Assembly (NCBI RefSeq): GCF_016899425.1
Contig: NZ_CP045994.1
Span: 3,472,001 to 3,536,000 of the forward strand
Source: Burkholderia sp. MS389
Lineage (GTDB): Bacteria > Pseudomonadota > Gammaproteobacteria > Burkholderiales > Burkholderiaceae
Length of the DNA: 64,000 nt
Reading direction: 5' to 3'
The notes under the pieces were generated by a model. It ran no database searches, had not been told where the DNA came from, and worked only from the letters and a program-made list of their open reading frames with translations. Position 1 is the first letter of the stretch. Every line of letters starts with the position of its first letter. Made by a program: the position numbers and the translations under genes. Below, piece after piece: positions 26,970 to 38,068 of the stretch.

Positions 26970-28013
26970 TCAGATCGCCTGATCCGTGGAGGGCTTTTCC
27001 CACAGATTGATGCCGCCTTCCGTCGCGTAACGATCGATCTCCGCGAGTTCCTCAGCGGAGAATTCGAGGTTCTTCAACGCACCGACGTTCTCGCGCACCT
27101 GCTCGGCCCGGCTCGCACCGATCAGCGCGGACGTCACGCGGCCGTTACGCAGCACCCACGCCAGCGCCATCTGTGCAAGGCTCTGGCCGCGCCGTTCGGC
27201 GATCGCGTTGAGCTTGCGCACATGCTCGAGGTTGTCCGCGCTCAGGTGATCCTGCTTCAGCGAGCCGCCGCCCGGCTTGTTCACGCGCGCGTCGGCCGGC
27301 ACGCCGTTCAGGTACTTCGACGTGAGCAAACCCTGCGCGAGCGGCGTGAACGCGATGCTGCCCGCGCCGACGTCGTCGAGCGTGCCGAGCAGATCCTCTT
27401 CGATCCAGCGGTTCAGCAGGTTGTACGACGGCTGGTGAATCAGCAGCGGCACCTTGTATTGCGCGAGCAGCGCGGCCATCTCGCGCGTCTTCGCGGCTGA
27501 GTACGACGAGATGCCGATGTAGAGCGCCTTGCCCTGCTGCACCGCCGACGCGAGCGCGCCGGCGGTTTCCTCGAGCGGCGTATGTGCGTCGAAACGGTGC
27601 GAGTAGAAGATGTCGACGTAGTCGAGCCCCATCCGCTGCAGGCTCTGGTCGAGGCTCGCCAGCACGTACTTGCGCGATCCGCCGCCGCTGCCGTACGGCC
27701 CCGGCCACATGTCCCAGCCGGCCTTCGTCGAGATCAGCAGCTCGTCGCGATACGGCCGGAAATCCTCCTTCAGCAGTCGGCCAAAGTTGGTTTCGGCGCT
27801 CCCGTACGGCGGCCCGTAGTTGTTCGCGAGGTCGAAGTGGTTGATGCCGAGGTCGAACGCGGTGCGCAGGATCTCGCGCTGCGTCGAGATCGGCGTCGAA
27901 TCGCCGAAGTTGTGCCACAGACCGAGCGACAGGGCGGGCAGTTGGAGCCCGGATTTGCCGCAGGTGCGGTATTGCATGCCGGCATAACGTTCGGAAGCTG
28001 CTTCGTAGGCCAT
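26970..28013 (-). CDS. Aldo/keto reductase, YghZ type (L-glyceraldehyde 3-phosphate reductase)
   Basis: The protein has 347 residues, close to E. coli YghZ. Features are YRTCGKSGLQLPALSLGLW, the catalytic-tyrosine region FDLANNYGPPYGSAE, the lysine in LISTKAG, YVDIFYSHRFD, and the NADPH-binding C-terminus SALIGASRAEQVRENV. YghZ-type enzymes reduce L-glyceraldehyde 3-phosphate and methylglyoxal-like aldehydes in the cytosol. It ends with LWEKPSTDQAI. It stands alone, divergent from the DUF3185 gene. Confidence 0.92.
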   Translation of the reverse strand: MAYEAASERYAGMQYRTCGKSGLQLPALSLGLWHNFGDSTPISTQREILRTAFDLGINHFDLANNYGPPYGSAETNFGRLLKEDFRPYRDELLISTKAGWDMWPGPYGSGGGSRKYVLASLDQSLQRMGLDYVDIFYSHRFDAHTPLEETAGALASAVQQGKALYIGISSYSAAKTREMAALLAQYKVPLLIHQPSYNLLNRWIEEDLLGTLDDVGAGSIAFTPLAQGLLTSKYLNGVPADARVNKPGGGSLKQDHLSADNLEHVRKLNAIAERRGQSLAQMALAWVLRNGRVTSALIGASRAEQVRENVGALKNLEFSAEELAEIDRYATEGGINLWEKPSTDQAI

Positions 28014-28206
28014 GAGTCTGTTCCGTCAGGACATCGGGGGAAGGGACGCGCGCCGGCCGCGCCCATGGCGCGACGGCGGCGAAGAAGTCATACGACGACT
28101 ATGGTAGCGAAAGCGGCCGGATCGTGCACGGCGGCACGACGATGGACGCGACCGCGGCGCTCGCCTACACTGCGGCGTCTCGAATCACCGTTTCAGCGAG
28201 GTTGGT

Positions 28207-28413
28207 ATGTCCCGGGTCATCTCGGTTGCACTGCTCGTCGGCGGCGTCGTGCTGCTGTATTTCGGCGGCCAGTCGTTCCATTCGATCAACGACAACGTGT
28301 CGCGCTTCTTCACCGGCTCGCCGGCGACGAAGACGATCCTGCTGATCGTCGGCGGCGCCGTCGCGTCGTTCGTCGGCCTGATCGGCCTCGCGATGCCGGG
28401 CGGCAAGCGCTGA
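28207..28413 (+). CDS. Small membrane protein, DUF3185 type
   Basis: 68 residues with two hydrophobic helices (VISVALLVGGVVLLYFGG and TILLIVGGAVASFVGLIGLA) joined by a polar loop with SFHSINDNVSRFF. Length and the loop pattern fit the DUF3185 family of small inner-membrane proteins of unknown role. GAGGTTGGT precedes the ATG. A terminator hairpin follows at 28474. Confidence 0.75.
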   Translation: MSRVISVALLVGGVVLLYFGGQSFHSINDNVSRFFTGSPATKTILLIVGGAVASFVGLIGLAMPGGKR

Positions 28414-28473
28414 GCGCGCCGCCGCGCGACATACGAACGGCCCGCGTCGCTCGGCTCGGGCCGCGTCAAACGA

Positions 28474-28496
28474 AACGGGCGGCCAGGCCGCCCGTT
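28474..28496. terminator. Bidirectional hairpin between convergent genes
   Basis: AACGGGCGGCC (28474-28484) and GGCCGCCCGTT (28486-28496) are perfect complements around a single base, giving a strong stem on both strands. It lies between the DUF3185 gene and the convergent dioxygenase gene. U-runs are short. Confidence 0.6.
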
Positions 28497-28563
28497 GCTT
28501 CAAACGCCCGCGATGCGCCGCATCGCGTGACCGCCGCGGTGTCGCCGCCCGTCCGATCCGAAC

Positions 28564-29337
28564 CTAGAACGGCACTTCCGGCTTCGACGCCGAGCGTGTG
28601 CCGGGCAGCGGCCGGTTGCTCGCGCCGTGATACGTGTACACGAGCGAGAACTTCACCTGGTCGGAACGGTTCTGCCCGGCCGAATGCAGCGTGTTGCTGT
28701 GGAAGAACACGACGTCGCCCGTCTGCAGCGACGGGCACGTGGCCGCGTCGATCATCCTGCGGTTTTCCGGCAGATCGCTGCGGAAGAACTTCGCGTCGTC
28801 GAACGCTTCCGGCCCGAATTCGGCCGTATGCGAACCCGGCACCAGCCACAGCGCGCCGTTCTCGTTGGTTTCCGGCCCGAGCGCAAGCCACACCGAGACC
28901 ATGTCCGGGCGCTCGAACGCCCAGTAGCGGAAATCGCGATGCCAGCCGGTCAGGCTGCCGTACGCCGGGTGCTTCGTCATCATGCAGTTGTGATGCGCGC
29001 GCGACAGCACCGGCTCTTCACCGAAATACTCGCGCATCCATGCGCCGATCTCGGGCGCGATCGCGCGCGCGGCGAACGCCGGATCGCGCGAATACGCATC
29101 GAGCAGCCGTCGCACCGTATGCCCGCCCGGCGCATGCTTCGACTCGGGCGCGCCCGGATAGCGCAGGTCGGCCTCGAACTCGATCGGCTCGGCGGCCTCC
29201 CGCAACTGGCGCTCCGCGATCTGCCTGAGCGCCGCGCACTGCGCTTCGCCGACGAGGCCGCGCGCGACGACGAAGCCGCGCTCGCGCAATTCCGCGACTT
29301 GCGCGCGGATCGATTCCGACTGCAATGGAGACGACAT
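28564..29337 (-). CDS. Phytanoyl-CoA dioxygenase (PhyH) family protein
   Basis: The protein has 257 residues. The Fe(II) ligands are visible as H-x-D in TGWHRDFRYWAF and a distal His in SNTLHSAGQNRS. The 2-oxoglutarate-contacting Arg is probably in the same C-terminal stretch. GALWLVPGSHTAEFG is the usual PhyH turn. It is a 2-oxoglutarate-dependent oxygenase that hydroxylates an unknown small molecule in the cytosol. ATG 29337 gives MSSPLQSESIRAQVAELRERG; an upstream ATG at 29430 would add an unlikely extension. Confidence 0.88.
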   Translation of the reverse strand: MSSPLQSESIRAQVAELRERGFVVARGLVGEAQCAALRQIAERQLREAAEPIEFEADLRYPGAPESKHAPGGHTVRRLLDAYSRDPAFAARAIAPEIGAWMREYFGEEPVLSRAHHNCMMTKHPAYGSLTGWHRDFRYWAFERPDMVSVWLALGPETNENGALWLVPGSHTAEFGPEAFDDAKFFRSDLPENRRMIDAATCPSLQTGDVVFFHSNTLHSAGQNRSDQVKFSLVYTYHGASNRPLPGTRSASKPEVPF

Positions 29338-29689
29338 GGGATGCCAGACGTTTATTGTGTGAATGTGACGATTGTAAATCGGCGCCGGATACCACGAACA
29401 GCGCCATTGTCGTGCGCAGGGGCATGCCAATCGCGGATTTGATCCAGCGCAAGGGAACTGTGCGACGCGGCGCCTGCCTCAGCGACAGGCGGTATGCGGC
29501 ACACGCGTTGCGGCACAAGGGTTTATCGCGACTTTTGCGCGTCATGAATCCCCTGTAGCCTGACGCGGCCTGTCAATTCTGGCGGGCGCGGCGCGCAACG
29601 GGTTTCGATAAGATCCGTTGCGTCATCCGAGGCCGTTCATACCAGTGTGCTCTGCAGGGCGCCACCCATACAAGCGAAGCATCGTTCAC
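29338..29689. other. Intergenic region with an 8-bp inverted repeat
   Basis: 352 bases between two divergent genes. CGCAACGG (29594-29601) and CCGTTGCG (29615-29622) form an inverted repeat with a 13-base AT-rich loop. It could be an operator for the basic protein gene at 29690. No other feature was seen. Confidence 0.4.
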
Positions 29690-30031
29690 ATGCCATTCCG
29701 TCTGACTTCCCGTTTCAACCGCACTGCCAAGCGCGTCGTGTCGCCCGCTCCTGTCCGCTCGCTGCGCCATCATCGCGCACGCACGCAGGCGCTGGCCGAA
29801 CGTACGCACCCGCACAGCCGGCTGGACGGCATCCGTGCGTGGTTCCACGCGTTTTTCTCGATGATGAGCGCGCAGGCGTTCGCTCGCCGCGCCGGCCTGC
29901 GCTCGCTGCTGCAGAAGCCGTCGTCGCTGCGCGCGCTCGCGCTGCGCCGCAAGCTCGGCCCGCAGCGCCGCATCAACCGCCCGCGCCGCCTCGCGGCCAG
30001 CAACGGCTGGTTCGGGTTCGGCGCGCGTTGA
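29690..30031 (+). CDS. Strongly basic 113-residue hypothetical protein
   Basis: Roughly a quarter of the residues are Arg, with several Lys and His and almost no acidic residues. There is a short hydrophobic/aromatic stretch in the middle (IRAWFHAFFSMMSAQAF). Unlike shadow frames it has a varied composition, a fitting stop before a strong terminator and a sensible start (MPFRLTSRFNRTAKRVV). It could bind nucleic acid or membranes; I do not recognise a family. The terminator at 30093 ends it. Confidence 0.6.
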   Translation: MPFRLTSRFNRTAKRVVSPAPVRSLRHHRARTQALAERTHPHSRLDGIRAWFHAFFSMMSAQAFARRAGLRSLLQKPSSLRALALRRKLGPQRRINRPRRLAASNGWFGFGAR

Positions 30032-30092
30032 GCGGGCGCCCGGCGGGCGTTGTCCGCCCGATCGCCACCGTTGCCCCGGCGATCGAACCCAT

Positions 30093-30123
30093 AAAAAAAA
30101 CCCCGGCCTGGCCGGGGTTTTTC
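30093..30123. terminator. Bidirectional rho-independent terminator
   Basis: Eight A residues, CCCCGGCC (30101-30108), GGCCGGGG (30110-30117), then TTTTT. The A-run and T-run make it effective on both strands. It serves the basic-protein gene on the plus strand and metK on the minus strand. Confidence 0.92.
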
Positions 30124-30141
30124 ATTTCAGGCGGACGACGC

Positions 30142-31329
<1,188 letters not shown>

Positions 31330-31481
31330 TTTTTCAGGCTCCTGTGTGGTTACGGTTGGTTTCACGTAGCCAGCTTCGTTGGGCCTGAAGCGGCGACGCT
31401 TTAGCGGATTACCAGGACCGGGCAGCGTGTGTCGCGCCAGCCGGCTTCGCCCCGCAAGTTGTCAGTTAACTCGGCGAAGCC
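31330..31481 (-). promoter_or_regulatory. SAM-II-type riboswitch in the metK leader
   Basis: Read on the minus strand, P1 is GGCTTCGCC (31481-31473) pairing with GGCGAAGCC (31451-31443). Its loop begins GAGTTAAC and ends ACTTGCGG. An inserted GC helix follows, then TAATCCGCTAAAG. The loop GCGG (31455-31452) pairs with CCGC (31407-31404), giving the pseudoknot, and GCTAAAG (31405-31399) is the conserved SAM-II 3' element. Switch: AAGCG/CGCTT (31401-31397 with 31392-31388) competes with the core, while TTCAGGC (31389-31383) can pair with GCCTGAA (31339-31333) between the ribosome binding site and the GTG. It diverges from consensus (GAG for GAT). Confidence 0.68.
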
Positions 31482-31484
31482 CGT

Positions 31485-31512
31485 ATTATAGCGGCTTTCC
31501 TGAATTGTCACA
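31485..31512 (-). promoter_or_regulatory. metK promoter
   Basis: On the minus strand a perfect TATAAT (31490-31485) is preceded, 15 to 16 bases upstream, by TGTGACA (31512-31506), a fair -35. The predicted start lies at or just inside the 5' strand of the riboswitch stem P1, so the true start may be a few bases earlier than standard spacing predicts. Confidence 0.65.
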
Positions 31513-31594
31513 GAGCGCCGCCCGTGCTGCATCTTCCGCTGTCTTACCACCCTGTTCGCAACGTGCCGGCCAGCCGGCCCCACGGAGATTCCGC

Positions 31595-32479
31595 ATGCTA
31601 GGCCGCCTCGGCACGCACCTCGCCATCGGCTTGCTGAAGCTGCTCGCCCTGCTGCCGTACGGTCTGACCGCACGGTTCGGCGATGGCCTCGGCTGGCTGC
31701 TGTATCAGATCCCCAGCCGGCGAAAGCGCATCGTACATACGAATCTGAAACTCTGCTTCCCCGACTGGAGCGACGAACGGCGCGAGGAAGTGGCCGGCCA
31801 GCATTTCCGTCATGCGATCCGCAGCTACGTCGAGCGCAGCGTCCAGTGGTTCGGCTCGGAGAAGAAGCTCGCGAAGCTGATCCAGGTCGACAGCGCGGTC
31901 GATCTCGACGATCCCGACCTGCCGCCGACGCTGTTCCTCGGCCTGCACTTCGTCGGCATCGAGGCCGGTTCGATCTGGCTGAACCGGTCGCTGCACCGCC
32001 GCTGCGGATCGCTTTACCAGCCGTTCTCGAACGCGGTGCTCGAGGAAGAGGCGAAGAAGGCGCGCGGGCGCTTCGACGCCGAGATGGTCGGCCGCGCGGA
32101 CAGCGCGCGCGTCGTGCTGCGCTGGCTGCGCGACCGCAAGCCGGTGATGCTCGGCGCGGACATGGACTACGGGCTGCGCAACTCGACGTTCGTCCCGTTC
32201 TTCGGCGTGCCGGCCTGCACGCTGACGGCCGTCGGCCGGCTCGCGAAGACGGGCCGCGCGCAGGTCGTGCCGTTCATCGGCGAGGTGCTGCCGAACTACA
32301 AGGGCTACCGTCTGAAGGTATTCAAGCCGTGGGATCACTACCCGACCGGCGACGACGATCTCGACGCGCGGCGGATGAACGCATTCCTCGAGGAACAGAT
32401 TCCGCTGATGCCCGAGCAGTACTACTGGGTGCACAAGCGCTTCAAGACGCGCCCGCCCGGCGAGCCGAGCCTGTACTGA
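31595..32479 (+). CDS. lpxL: Lipid A biosynthesis acyltransferase (LpxL/HtrB family)
   Basis: The protein has 294 residues. An N-terminal hydrophobic segment (LAIGLLKLLALLPYGL) anchors it in the inner membrane. The family's catalytic HxxxxE motif is present with a different spacing context in FLGLHFVGIEAG (His then Glu five residues on). Other markers are LKLCFPDWS, GADMDYG and PEQYYWVHKRFKTRPPGE near the C-terminus. It adds a secondary acyl chain to Kdo2-lipid IVA. ATG 31595 follows GGAGA. The upstream open frame overlaps the metK control region and is not used. Confidence 0.93.
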   Translation: MLGRLGTHLAIGLLKLLALLPYGLTARFGDGLGWLLYQIPSRRKRIVHTNLKLCFPDWSDERREEVAGQHFRHAIRSYVERSVQWFGSEKKLAKLIQVDSAVDLDDPDLPPTLFLGLHFVGIEAGSIWLNRSLHRRCGSLYQPFSNAVLEEEAKKARGRFDAEMVGRADSARVVLRWLRDRKPVMLGADMDYGLRNSTFVPFFGVPACTLTAVGRLAKTGRAQVVPFIGEVLPNYKGYRLKVFKPWDHYPTGDDDLDARRMNAFLEEQIPLMPEQYYWVHKRFKTRPPGEPSLY

Positions 32480-32848
32480 CCCTGCCGCGACGTTCGCGGG
32501 TGCGCCGCCATGCGCGCGCCTGCGCCCTCGCCACCTTCGGCGCACCCTTCGCGCGCGCCTGCCCGAGATCGTAGGCCGACTGCTGCGCGAGCCACAGATC
32601 GGCCTTTCCCCCGTTTTCCTCGCCGAGCCACGCCTCGAGCCGCAACGCCATGTCCAGTCGGCCGATCGGCAAATAGCGCCCCTTCCCATCTGCACGACGG
32701 ACGCGCGGCCCCGCCCGCGCGGGACGCCCCCGTCGGCTGCATGTATCATTTGCGGTTGAGATCAGCACGACGAACGAGGCCGCCCGGCATGGCCGGCGGC
32801 CGTCCGTGTCGTGCCGACCGCCTTGTTCGCCATGGAATTCCGGACCCA
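32480..32848. other. Intergenic region before dapF
   Basis: 369 bases. The dapF frame is open through it, but the residues are Arg/Ala/Pro-rich and resemble no DapF N-terminus. No terminator or clear promoter could be read, though a stretch near 32745-32765 is less GC-rich. Confidence 0.4.
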
Positions 32849-33733
32849 GTGAAACTCTCGTTCACCAAGATGCACGGCGCGGGCAACGACTTCGTCGTGC
32901 TCGACGGCTATTCGCGCGCGCTGCCGCCGCTCACCGACGCGCAGGTGCGCGCGCTCGCCAACCGCCACTTCGGCATCGGCGCCGACCAGTTGCTGCTGGT
33001 CGAGAAGCCGACCGTCGACGGCGCGGATTTCAAGTACCGGATCTTCAATTGCGACGGCGGCGAGGTCGAACACTGCGGCAACGGCGCGCGCTGTTTCGTG
33101 AAGTTCGTCAGCGACCGCGGCCTGACCGACAAGCGCAGCGTGCGCGTGCAGGTCATGAAGGGCCTGATTACGCTGACGCTGCAGGACAACGGCGAAGTCG
33201 TCGTCGACATGGGCGCGCCCGTGTTCGCGCCGGCACAGGTGCCGTTCGATACGGCCGGTCCAGGCGCGACGGGCCTCGACGGCCGCAAGGAAGGCAACGA
33301 CACGCTGTGGCCGCTCGACGTCGGCGGCGCGACGCGCTGGATCTCGACGGTGTCGATGGGCAACCCGCACGCGGTGCAGGTCGTCGACGATGTCGAGGCG
33401 TATCCGGTGCTGGAAGAAGGCCCGCTGATCGAGCGCCATGCGCGCTTCCCGCAGCGCGTGAACGCCGGCTTCATGCAGATCGTGTCGCGCCACGAGGTGA
33501 AGCTGCGCGTGTACGAACGCGGCGCGGGCGAGACGCTCGCGTGCGGCACCGGCGCATGCGCGGCGGTCGCGGCCGGCATCCGGCGCGGCCTGCTCGATTC
33601 GCCCGTGACCGTGCACACCCACGGCGGCACGCTGACGATCGGCTGGGACGGCGCGCGCGACGAAGCCGCCGCGCTGATGATGGCCGGCCCCGCCACGACC
33701 GTGTTCGAAGGCGAGATCGACCTGAACGCCTGA
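32849..33733 (+). CDS. dapF: Diaminopimelate epimerase
   Basis: 294 residues from GTG 32849, giving the normal N-terminus (M/V)[19 protein letters not shown]. The two catalytic cysteines are Cys76 in [10 protein letters not shown] and Cys232 in [11 protein letters not shown]. The enzyme interconverts LL- and meso-diaminopimelate for lysine and peptidoglycan synthesis in the cytosol. A loop near residues 138-150 ([14 protein letters not shown]) is longer than in E. coli. The DUF484 gene follows 37 bases downstream, as in many proteobacteria. Confidence 0.96.
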   Translation: MKLSFTKMHGAGNDFVVLDGYSRALPPLTDAQVRALANRHFGIGADQLLLVEKPTVDGADFKYRIFNCDGGEVEHCGNGARCFVKFVSDRGLTDKRSVRVQVMKGLITLTLQDNGEVVVDMGAPVFAPAQVPFDTAGPGATGLDGRKEGNDTLWPLDVGGATRWISTVSMGNPHAVQVVDDVEAYPVLEEGPLIERHARFPQRVNAGFMQIVSRHEVKLRVYERGAGETLACGTGACAAVAAGIRRGLLDSPVTVHTHGGTLTIGWDGARDEAAALMMAGPATTVFEGEIDLNA

Positions 33734-33770
33734 CCCTGCAACGTCCTTGATAACTGAACGCGCCAGCCAC

Positions 33771-34496
33771 ATGAACGATCGCGAAGTCGCCGACTACCTG
33801 CTCGCCAATCCCGAATTCTTCGCGCAGCACGCCGAGCTGCTCGCGACGATCCGTCTCGCGAACCCGCACGGCAAGGCCGCGATCTCGCTGCAGGAGCGGC
33901 AGATGGAGATGCTGCGCGACAAGAACAAGCATCTCGAGCGCCGGCTCGCCGAACTCGTGCGCTACGGCCACGAGAACGACAGCCTGTCCGCGAAGTTCAG
34001 CCGCTGGACCGCGCGCGTGATCGCGGAACGCGATCCGTACGCGCTGCCGCGCACGATCGCCGACGGCATCGCCGACGTGTTCGACGTGCCGCAGACGGCG
34101 CTGCGCGTGTGGGACGTCGCCGACACCTACGCGCAAGCCGATTTCGCCCGCCAGGTCGGCGAGGAAGTGCGCCTGTTCGCGAACGGCCTGTCGACGCCGT
34201 ACTGCGGCGCGAACACGGGCTTCGAGGCCGCCCAGTGGCTCGCCCCCGCGCTCGCCGCCCCGGCCGCGAGCGCGGCGGAAGGCGCCGAAGCCGCGCCGGC
34301 CGGCGACGGTGCGGCCGCATCGGTCGCGCTGCTCGCGCTGCGCGCGCCGCTCGCCGGCAACGACGCGCCCGCGTTCGGGCTGCTCGTGCTCGGCTCGCCC
34401 GATCCGCGCCGCTTCCACGACGGGATGGCGACCGACTTCCTCGCGCAGATCGCGACGCTCGCGAGCGCCGCGCTCACGCGCCTGCTGCCGCACTGA
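33771..34496 (+). CDS. DUF484 family protein
   Basis: The protein has 241 residues. The N-terminal DUF484 signature reads VADYLLANPEFFAQHAELLATIRL, followed by a coiled-coil stretch (QERQMEMLRDKNKHLERRLAELV) and a GAF-like domain. An Ala-rich loop interrupts the GAF part near residues 160-185. DUF484 genes sit between dapF and xerC in many proteobacteria, as here; the function is not settled. ATG 33771 is preferred; an ATG at 33747 in the same frame would add eight residues. Confidence 0.92.
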   Translation: MNDREVADYLLANPEFFAQHAELLATIRLANPHGKAAISLQERQMEMLRDKNKHLERRLAELVRYGHENDSLSAKFSRWTARVIAERDPYALPRTIADGIADVFDVPQTALRVWDVADTYAQADFARQVGEEVRLFANGLSTPYCGANTGFEAAQWLAPALAAPAASAAEGAEAAPAGDGAAASVALLALRAPLAGNDAPAFGLLVLGSPDPRRFHDGMATDFLAQIATLASAALTRLLPH

Positions 34497-34509
34497 TCCG
34501 CCGCACGCG

Positions 34510-35430
34510 ATGACCGACGATCCGATCGCCGCCTACCTGTCGAACCTGAAGCATGTCAGGCAGTTGTCGGAACACACGCTGCGCGCGTACACGCACGAAC
34601 TGGACGAACTGAAGAAGCTCGCGGCCGGCCGGCCGCTCGACGCATTGACCGCCGCCGACATGCGCGGCGCGGTCGTGCGCGGGCACGCGGCCGGGCTGTC
34701 CGCGCGCTCGATCTCGCACCGGCTTTCCGCATGGCGTGCGTTCTATCGCTGGTTCGCGCAGCGCGTCGAGATGCCCGCGAATCCCGTCGCCGGGGTCCGC
34801 GCGCCCAAACGCGAGAAATCGCTGCCCAAAGCGCTGTCGGTCGACGATGCGGTCACGCTCATGGATACGCCGCTGCCCGACACGACCGAAGGCATCCGCG
34901 ATCACGCGATCCTCGAGCTGTTCTATTCGTCGGGGCTGCGCCTCGCCGAGCTGGTCGGGCTCGACGTCCGGTACACGCAGGCCGACAGCTACCGCTCGGC
35001 CGGCTGGCTCGACCTCGCCGAAGCCGAGGTCACCGTGCGCGGCAAGGGCAACAAGGAGCGCAAGGTGCCGGTCGGCCACAAGGCGATCGACGCGCTGAAC
35101 GCGTGGCTCGCGGTGCGCGACGAATTCGTGAAGCACGATCCGCATCCGCTGTTCGTGTCGGTGCGCGGCAACCGGATGTCGCCGGGCGTCGTGCGCGAGC
35201 GCGTGAAGCGCGCGGCGCTCGCCGCCGGCATTCCCGCCAACGTCCACCCGCACGTGCTGCGCCACTCGTTCGCGACGCACGTGCTGCAGTCGAGCGGCGA
35301 CCTGCGCGCGGTGCAGGAACTGCTCGGCCACGCGAGCGTCGCCGCGACGCAGATCTATACGTCGCTCGACTTCCAGCATCTCGCGAAGATTTACGACAGC
35401 GCGCATCCGCGCGCGAAGAAGCGCGACTGA
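34510..35430 (+). CDS. xerC: Site-specific tyrosine recombinase XerC
   Basis: The protein has 306 residues. An N-terminal SAM-like DNA-binding domain (residues 1-95) is followed by the catalytic domain, with all active-site residues: Arg144 (SSGLRLAEL), Lys179 (RGKGNKER), His248 and Arg251 (HPHVLRHSF), His274 (LLGHASV) and nucleophile Tyr283 (TQIYTSL). XerC with XerD resolves chromosome dimers at dif during division. About ten residues are inserted after LVGLD compared with E. coli. It follows the DUF484 gene by 13 bases. Confidence 0.95.
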   Translation: MTDDPIAAYLSNLKHVRQLSEHTLRAYTHELDELKKLAAGRPLDALTAADMRGAVVRGHAAGLSARSISHRLSAWRAFYRWFAQRVEMPANPVAGVRAPKREKSLPKALSVDDAVTLMDTPLPDTTEGIRDHAILELFYSSGLRLAELVGLDVRYTQADSYRSAGWLDLAEAEVTVRGKGNKERKVPVGHKAIDALNAWLAVRDEFVKHDPHPLFVSVRGNRMSPGVVRERVKRAALAAGIPANVHPHVLRHSFATHVLQSSGDLRAVQELLGHASVAATQIYTSLDFQHLAKIYDSAHPRAKKRD

Positions 35431-35506
35431 CGCGCGCCCCGTGTTACCCGCCGCGCGCGGCGGCCGGCACCGGCCGGCGTCGCGCGCGGCCCATTTCGAT
35501 CTCATC

Positions 35507-36721
35507 ATGCAAACCGTCACCCTCAAGCCGTCCAAGGAAAAATCGCTGCTGCGCCGCCATCCGTGGATCTACGCCAATGCGATCGACCGCGTCGACGGCA
35601 AGCCCGCGCCCGGCGCGACCGTGCTCGTGCGCGCGCACGACGGCCGCTTCCTCGCGCGCGGCGCGTACAGCCCGCAGTCGCAGATCCGCGTGCGGGTGTG
35701 GAGCTTCGACGAGCACGAGCCGATCGATCACGCGTTCTTCAAGCGCCGCGTGCAGCGCGCGGTCGCGCACCGCACGACGATGGTGTCGGGCACGGGCGCG
35801 GTGCGGCTCGTGTTCGGCGAAGCCGACGGGCTGCCGGGGCTGGTCGTCGACTACTACGTCGCGGATACCGCCGAAGCCGGCGCCGCGCCGCGCGGCCAGC
35901 TCGTCTGCCAGTTCATGGCCGCGGGCGTCGAAGCGTGGAAGGACGCGATCGTCGCGGCGCTCACCGGCGCGACCGGCTGCCCGAACGTGTACGAGCGCTC
36001 GGACGTGTCGATCCGCGACAAGGAAGGGCTGGAACAGACGACCGGCGTACTGGCCGGCGACGCGCCGCCCGCGACGCTGATCGCGAACGAAAACGGCGTG
36101 CGCTATCACGTCGACGTGCCGAACGGCCACAAGACGGGCTTCTACGTCGACCAGCGCGACAACCGCGCGCTCGTCGCGCAGTACGCGGCCGACCGCGACG
36201 TGCTGAACTGCTTCTGCTACACGGGCGGCTTCTCGCTCGCAGCGCTCAAGGGCGGCGCGAAACGCGTCGTATCGATCGATTCGTCGGGCGATGCGCTCGC
36301 GCTCGCGCAGCAGAACGTCGTCGCCAACGGCTTCGACGCCGAACGCGCGACCTGGCTCGACGCCGATGCGTTCAAGACGCTGCGCCGCCTCGTCGACGAA
36401 GGCGAGCGTTTCGACCTGATCGTGCTCGATCCGCCGAAGTTCGCGCCGACGCGCGACAGCGTCGATCGTGCGGCGCGCGCGTACAAGGACATCAACCTGA
36501 GCGGCTTCAAGCTGCTGCGTCCGGGCGGCCTGCTGTTCACGTACTCGTGCTCGGGCGCGATCGACATGGACCTGTTCCAGAAGATCGTCGCGGGCGCGGC
36601 CGCCGACGCGAAGGTCGACGCGCGCATCCTGAAACGGCTCGGCGCGGGCGTCGATCATCCGCTGCTCGCCGCGTTCCCGGAAGGCGAATATCTGAAGGGC
36701 CTGCTGTTGCAAATCGTCTGA
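35507..36721 (+). CDS. rlmI: 23S rRNA m5C methyltransferase RlmI-type
   Basis: The protein has 404 residues. An N-terminal PUA domain begins VTLKPSKEKSLLRRHPWIYANAI. The RlmI/RlmK middle part has VVDYYV and NGHKTGFYVDQRDNR. The methyltransferase domain has SAM motif I VLNCFCYTGGFSLAAL, the motif IV LIVLDPPKFAP, and the m5C catalytic cysteine in FTYSCSGAI. It methylates a cytosine of 23S rRNA in the cytosol, C1962 in E. coli. The upstream spacer of 76 bases separates it from xerC. Confidence 0.92.
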   Translation: MQTVTLKPSKEKSLLRRHPWIYANAIDRVDGKPAPGATVLVRAHDGRFLARGAYSPQSQIRVRVWSFDEHEPIDHAFFKRRVQRAVAHRTTMVSGTGAVRLVFGEADGLPGLVVDYYVADTAEAGAAPRGQLVCQFMAAGVEAWKDAIVAALTGATGCPNVYERSDVSIRDKEGLEQTTGVLAGDAPPATLIANENGVRYHVDVPNGHKTGFYVDQRDNRALVAQYAADRDVLNCFCYTGGFSLAALKGGAKRVVSIDSSGDALALAQQNVVANGFDAERATWLDADAFKTLRRLVDEGERFDLIVLDPPKFAPTRDSVDRAARAYKDINLSGFKLLRPGGLLFTYSCSGAIDMDLFQKIVAGAAADAKVDARILKRLGAGVDHPLLAAFPEGEYLKGLLLQIV

Positions 36722-36909
36722 TCGCCCCGATCTAGCGCGGACAACCGCGCCCGTCCCATTGGCGGCGCTGCGTTGCCGCCTGTCGTCCGGACGACGGGCG
36801 GGAACTTGACAGGTATGTTTCAATTGTTGGTTGTGCGCCCCGGCTCGCAGCGCGAGGGCGCGACGCACATCCTGTTTTGACCCCGATTCACGAACCACAG
36901 GCGATTGAC

Positions 36910-37992
<1,083 letters not shown>

Positions 37993-38046
37993 CCCGCGCG
38001 GGCGCCCGCCGCGCCCCGCCGCCCGGCCGCCAGCCCGGGCGGTGGC

Positions 38047-38068
38047 GGCCGCCGCGCGGCGCCTTTTT
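38047..38068 (+). terminator. Terminator of the CobW-type gene
   Basis: CGCCG (38050-38054) pairs with CGGCG (38057-38061), extended by GG/CC with one bulged C, and TTTTT follows at 38064-38068. Confidence 0.75.

Noticed and set aside
36780..36909. Zur box before the CobW-type GTPase
   Set aside because: TTGACAGGTATGTTTC lacks the inverted GTTATA/TATAAC pattern; no site with acceptable symmetry was found.
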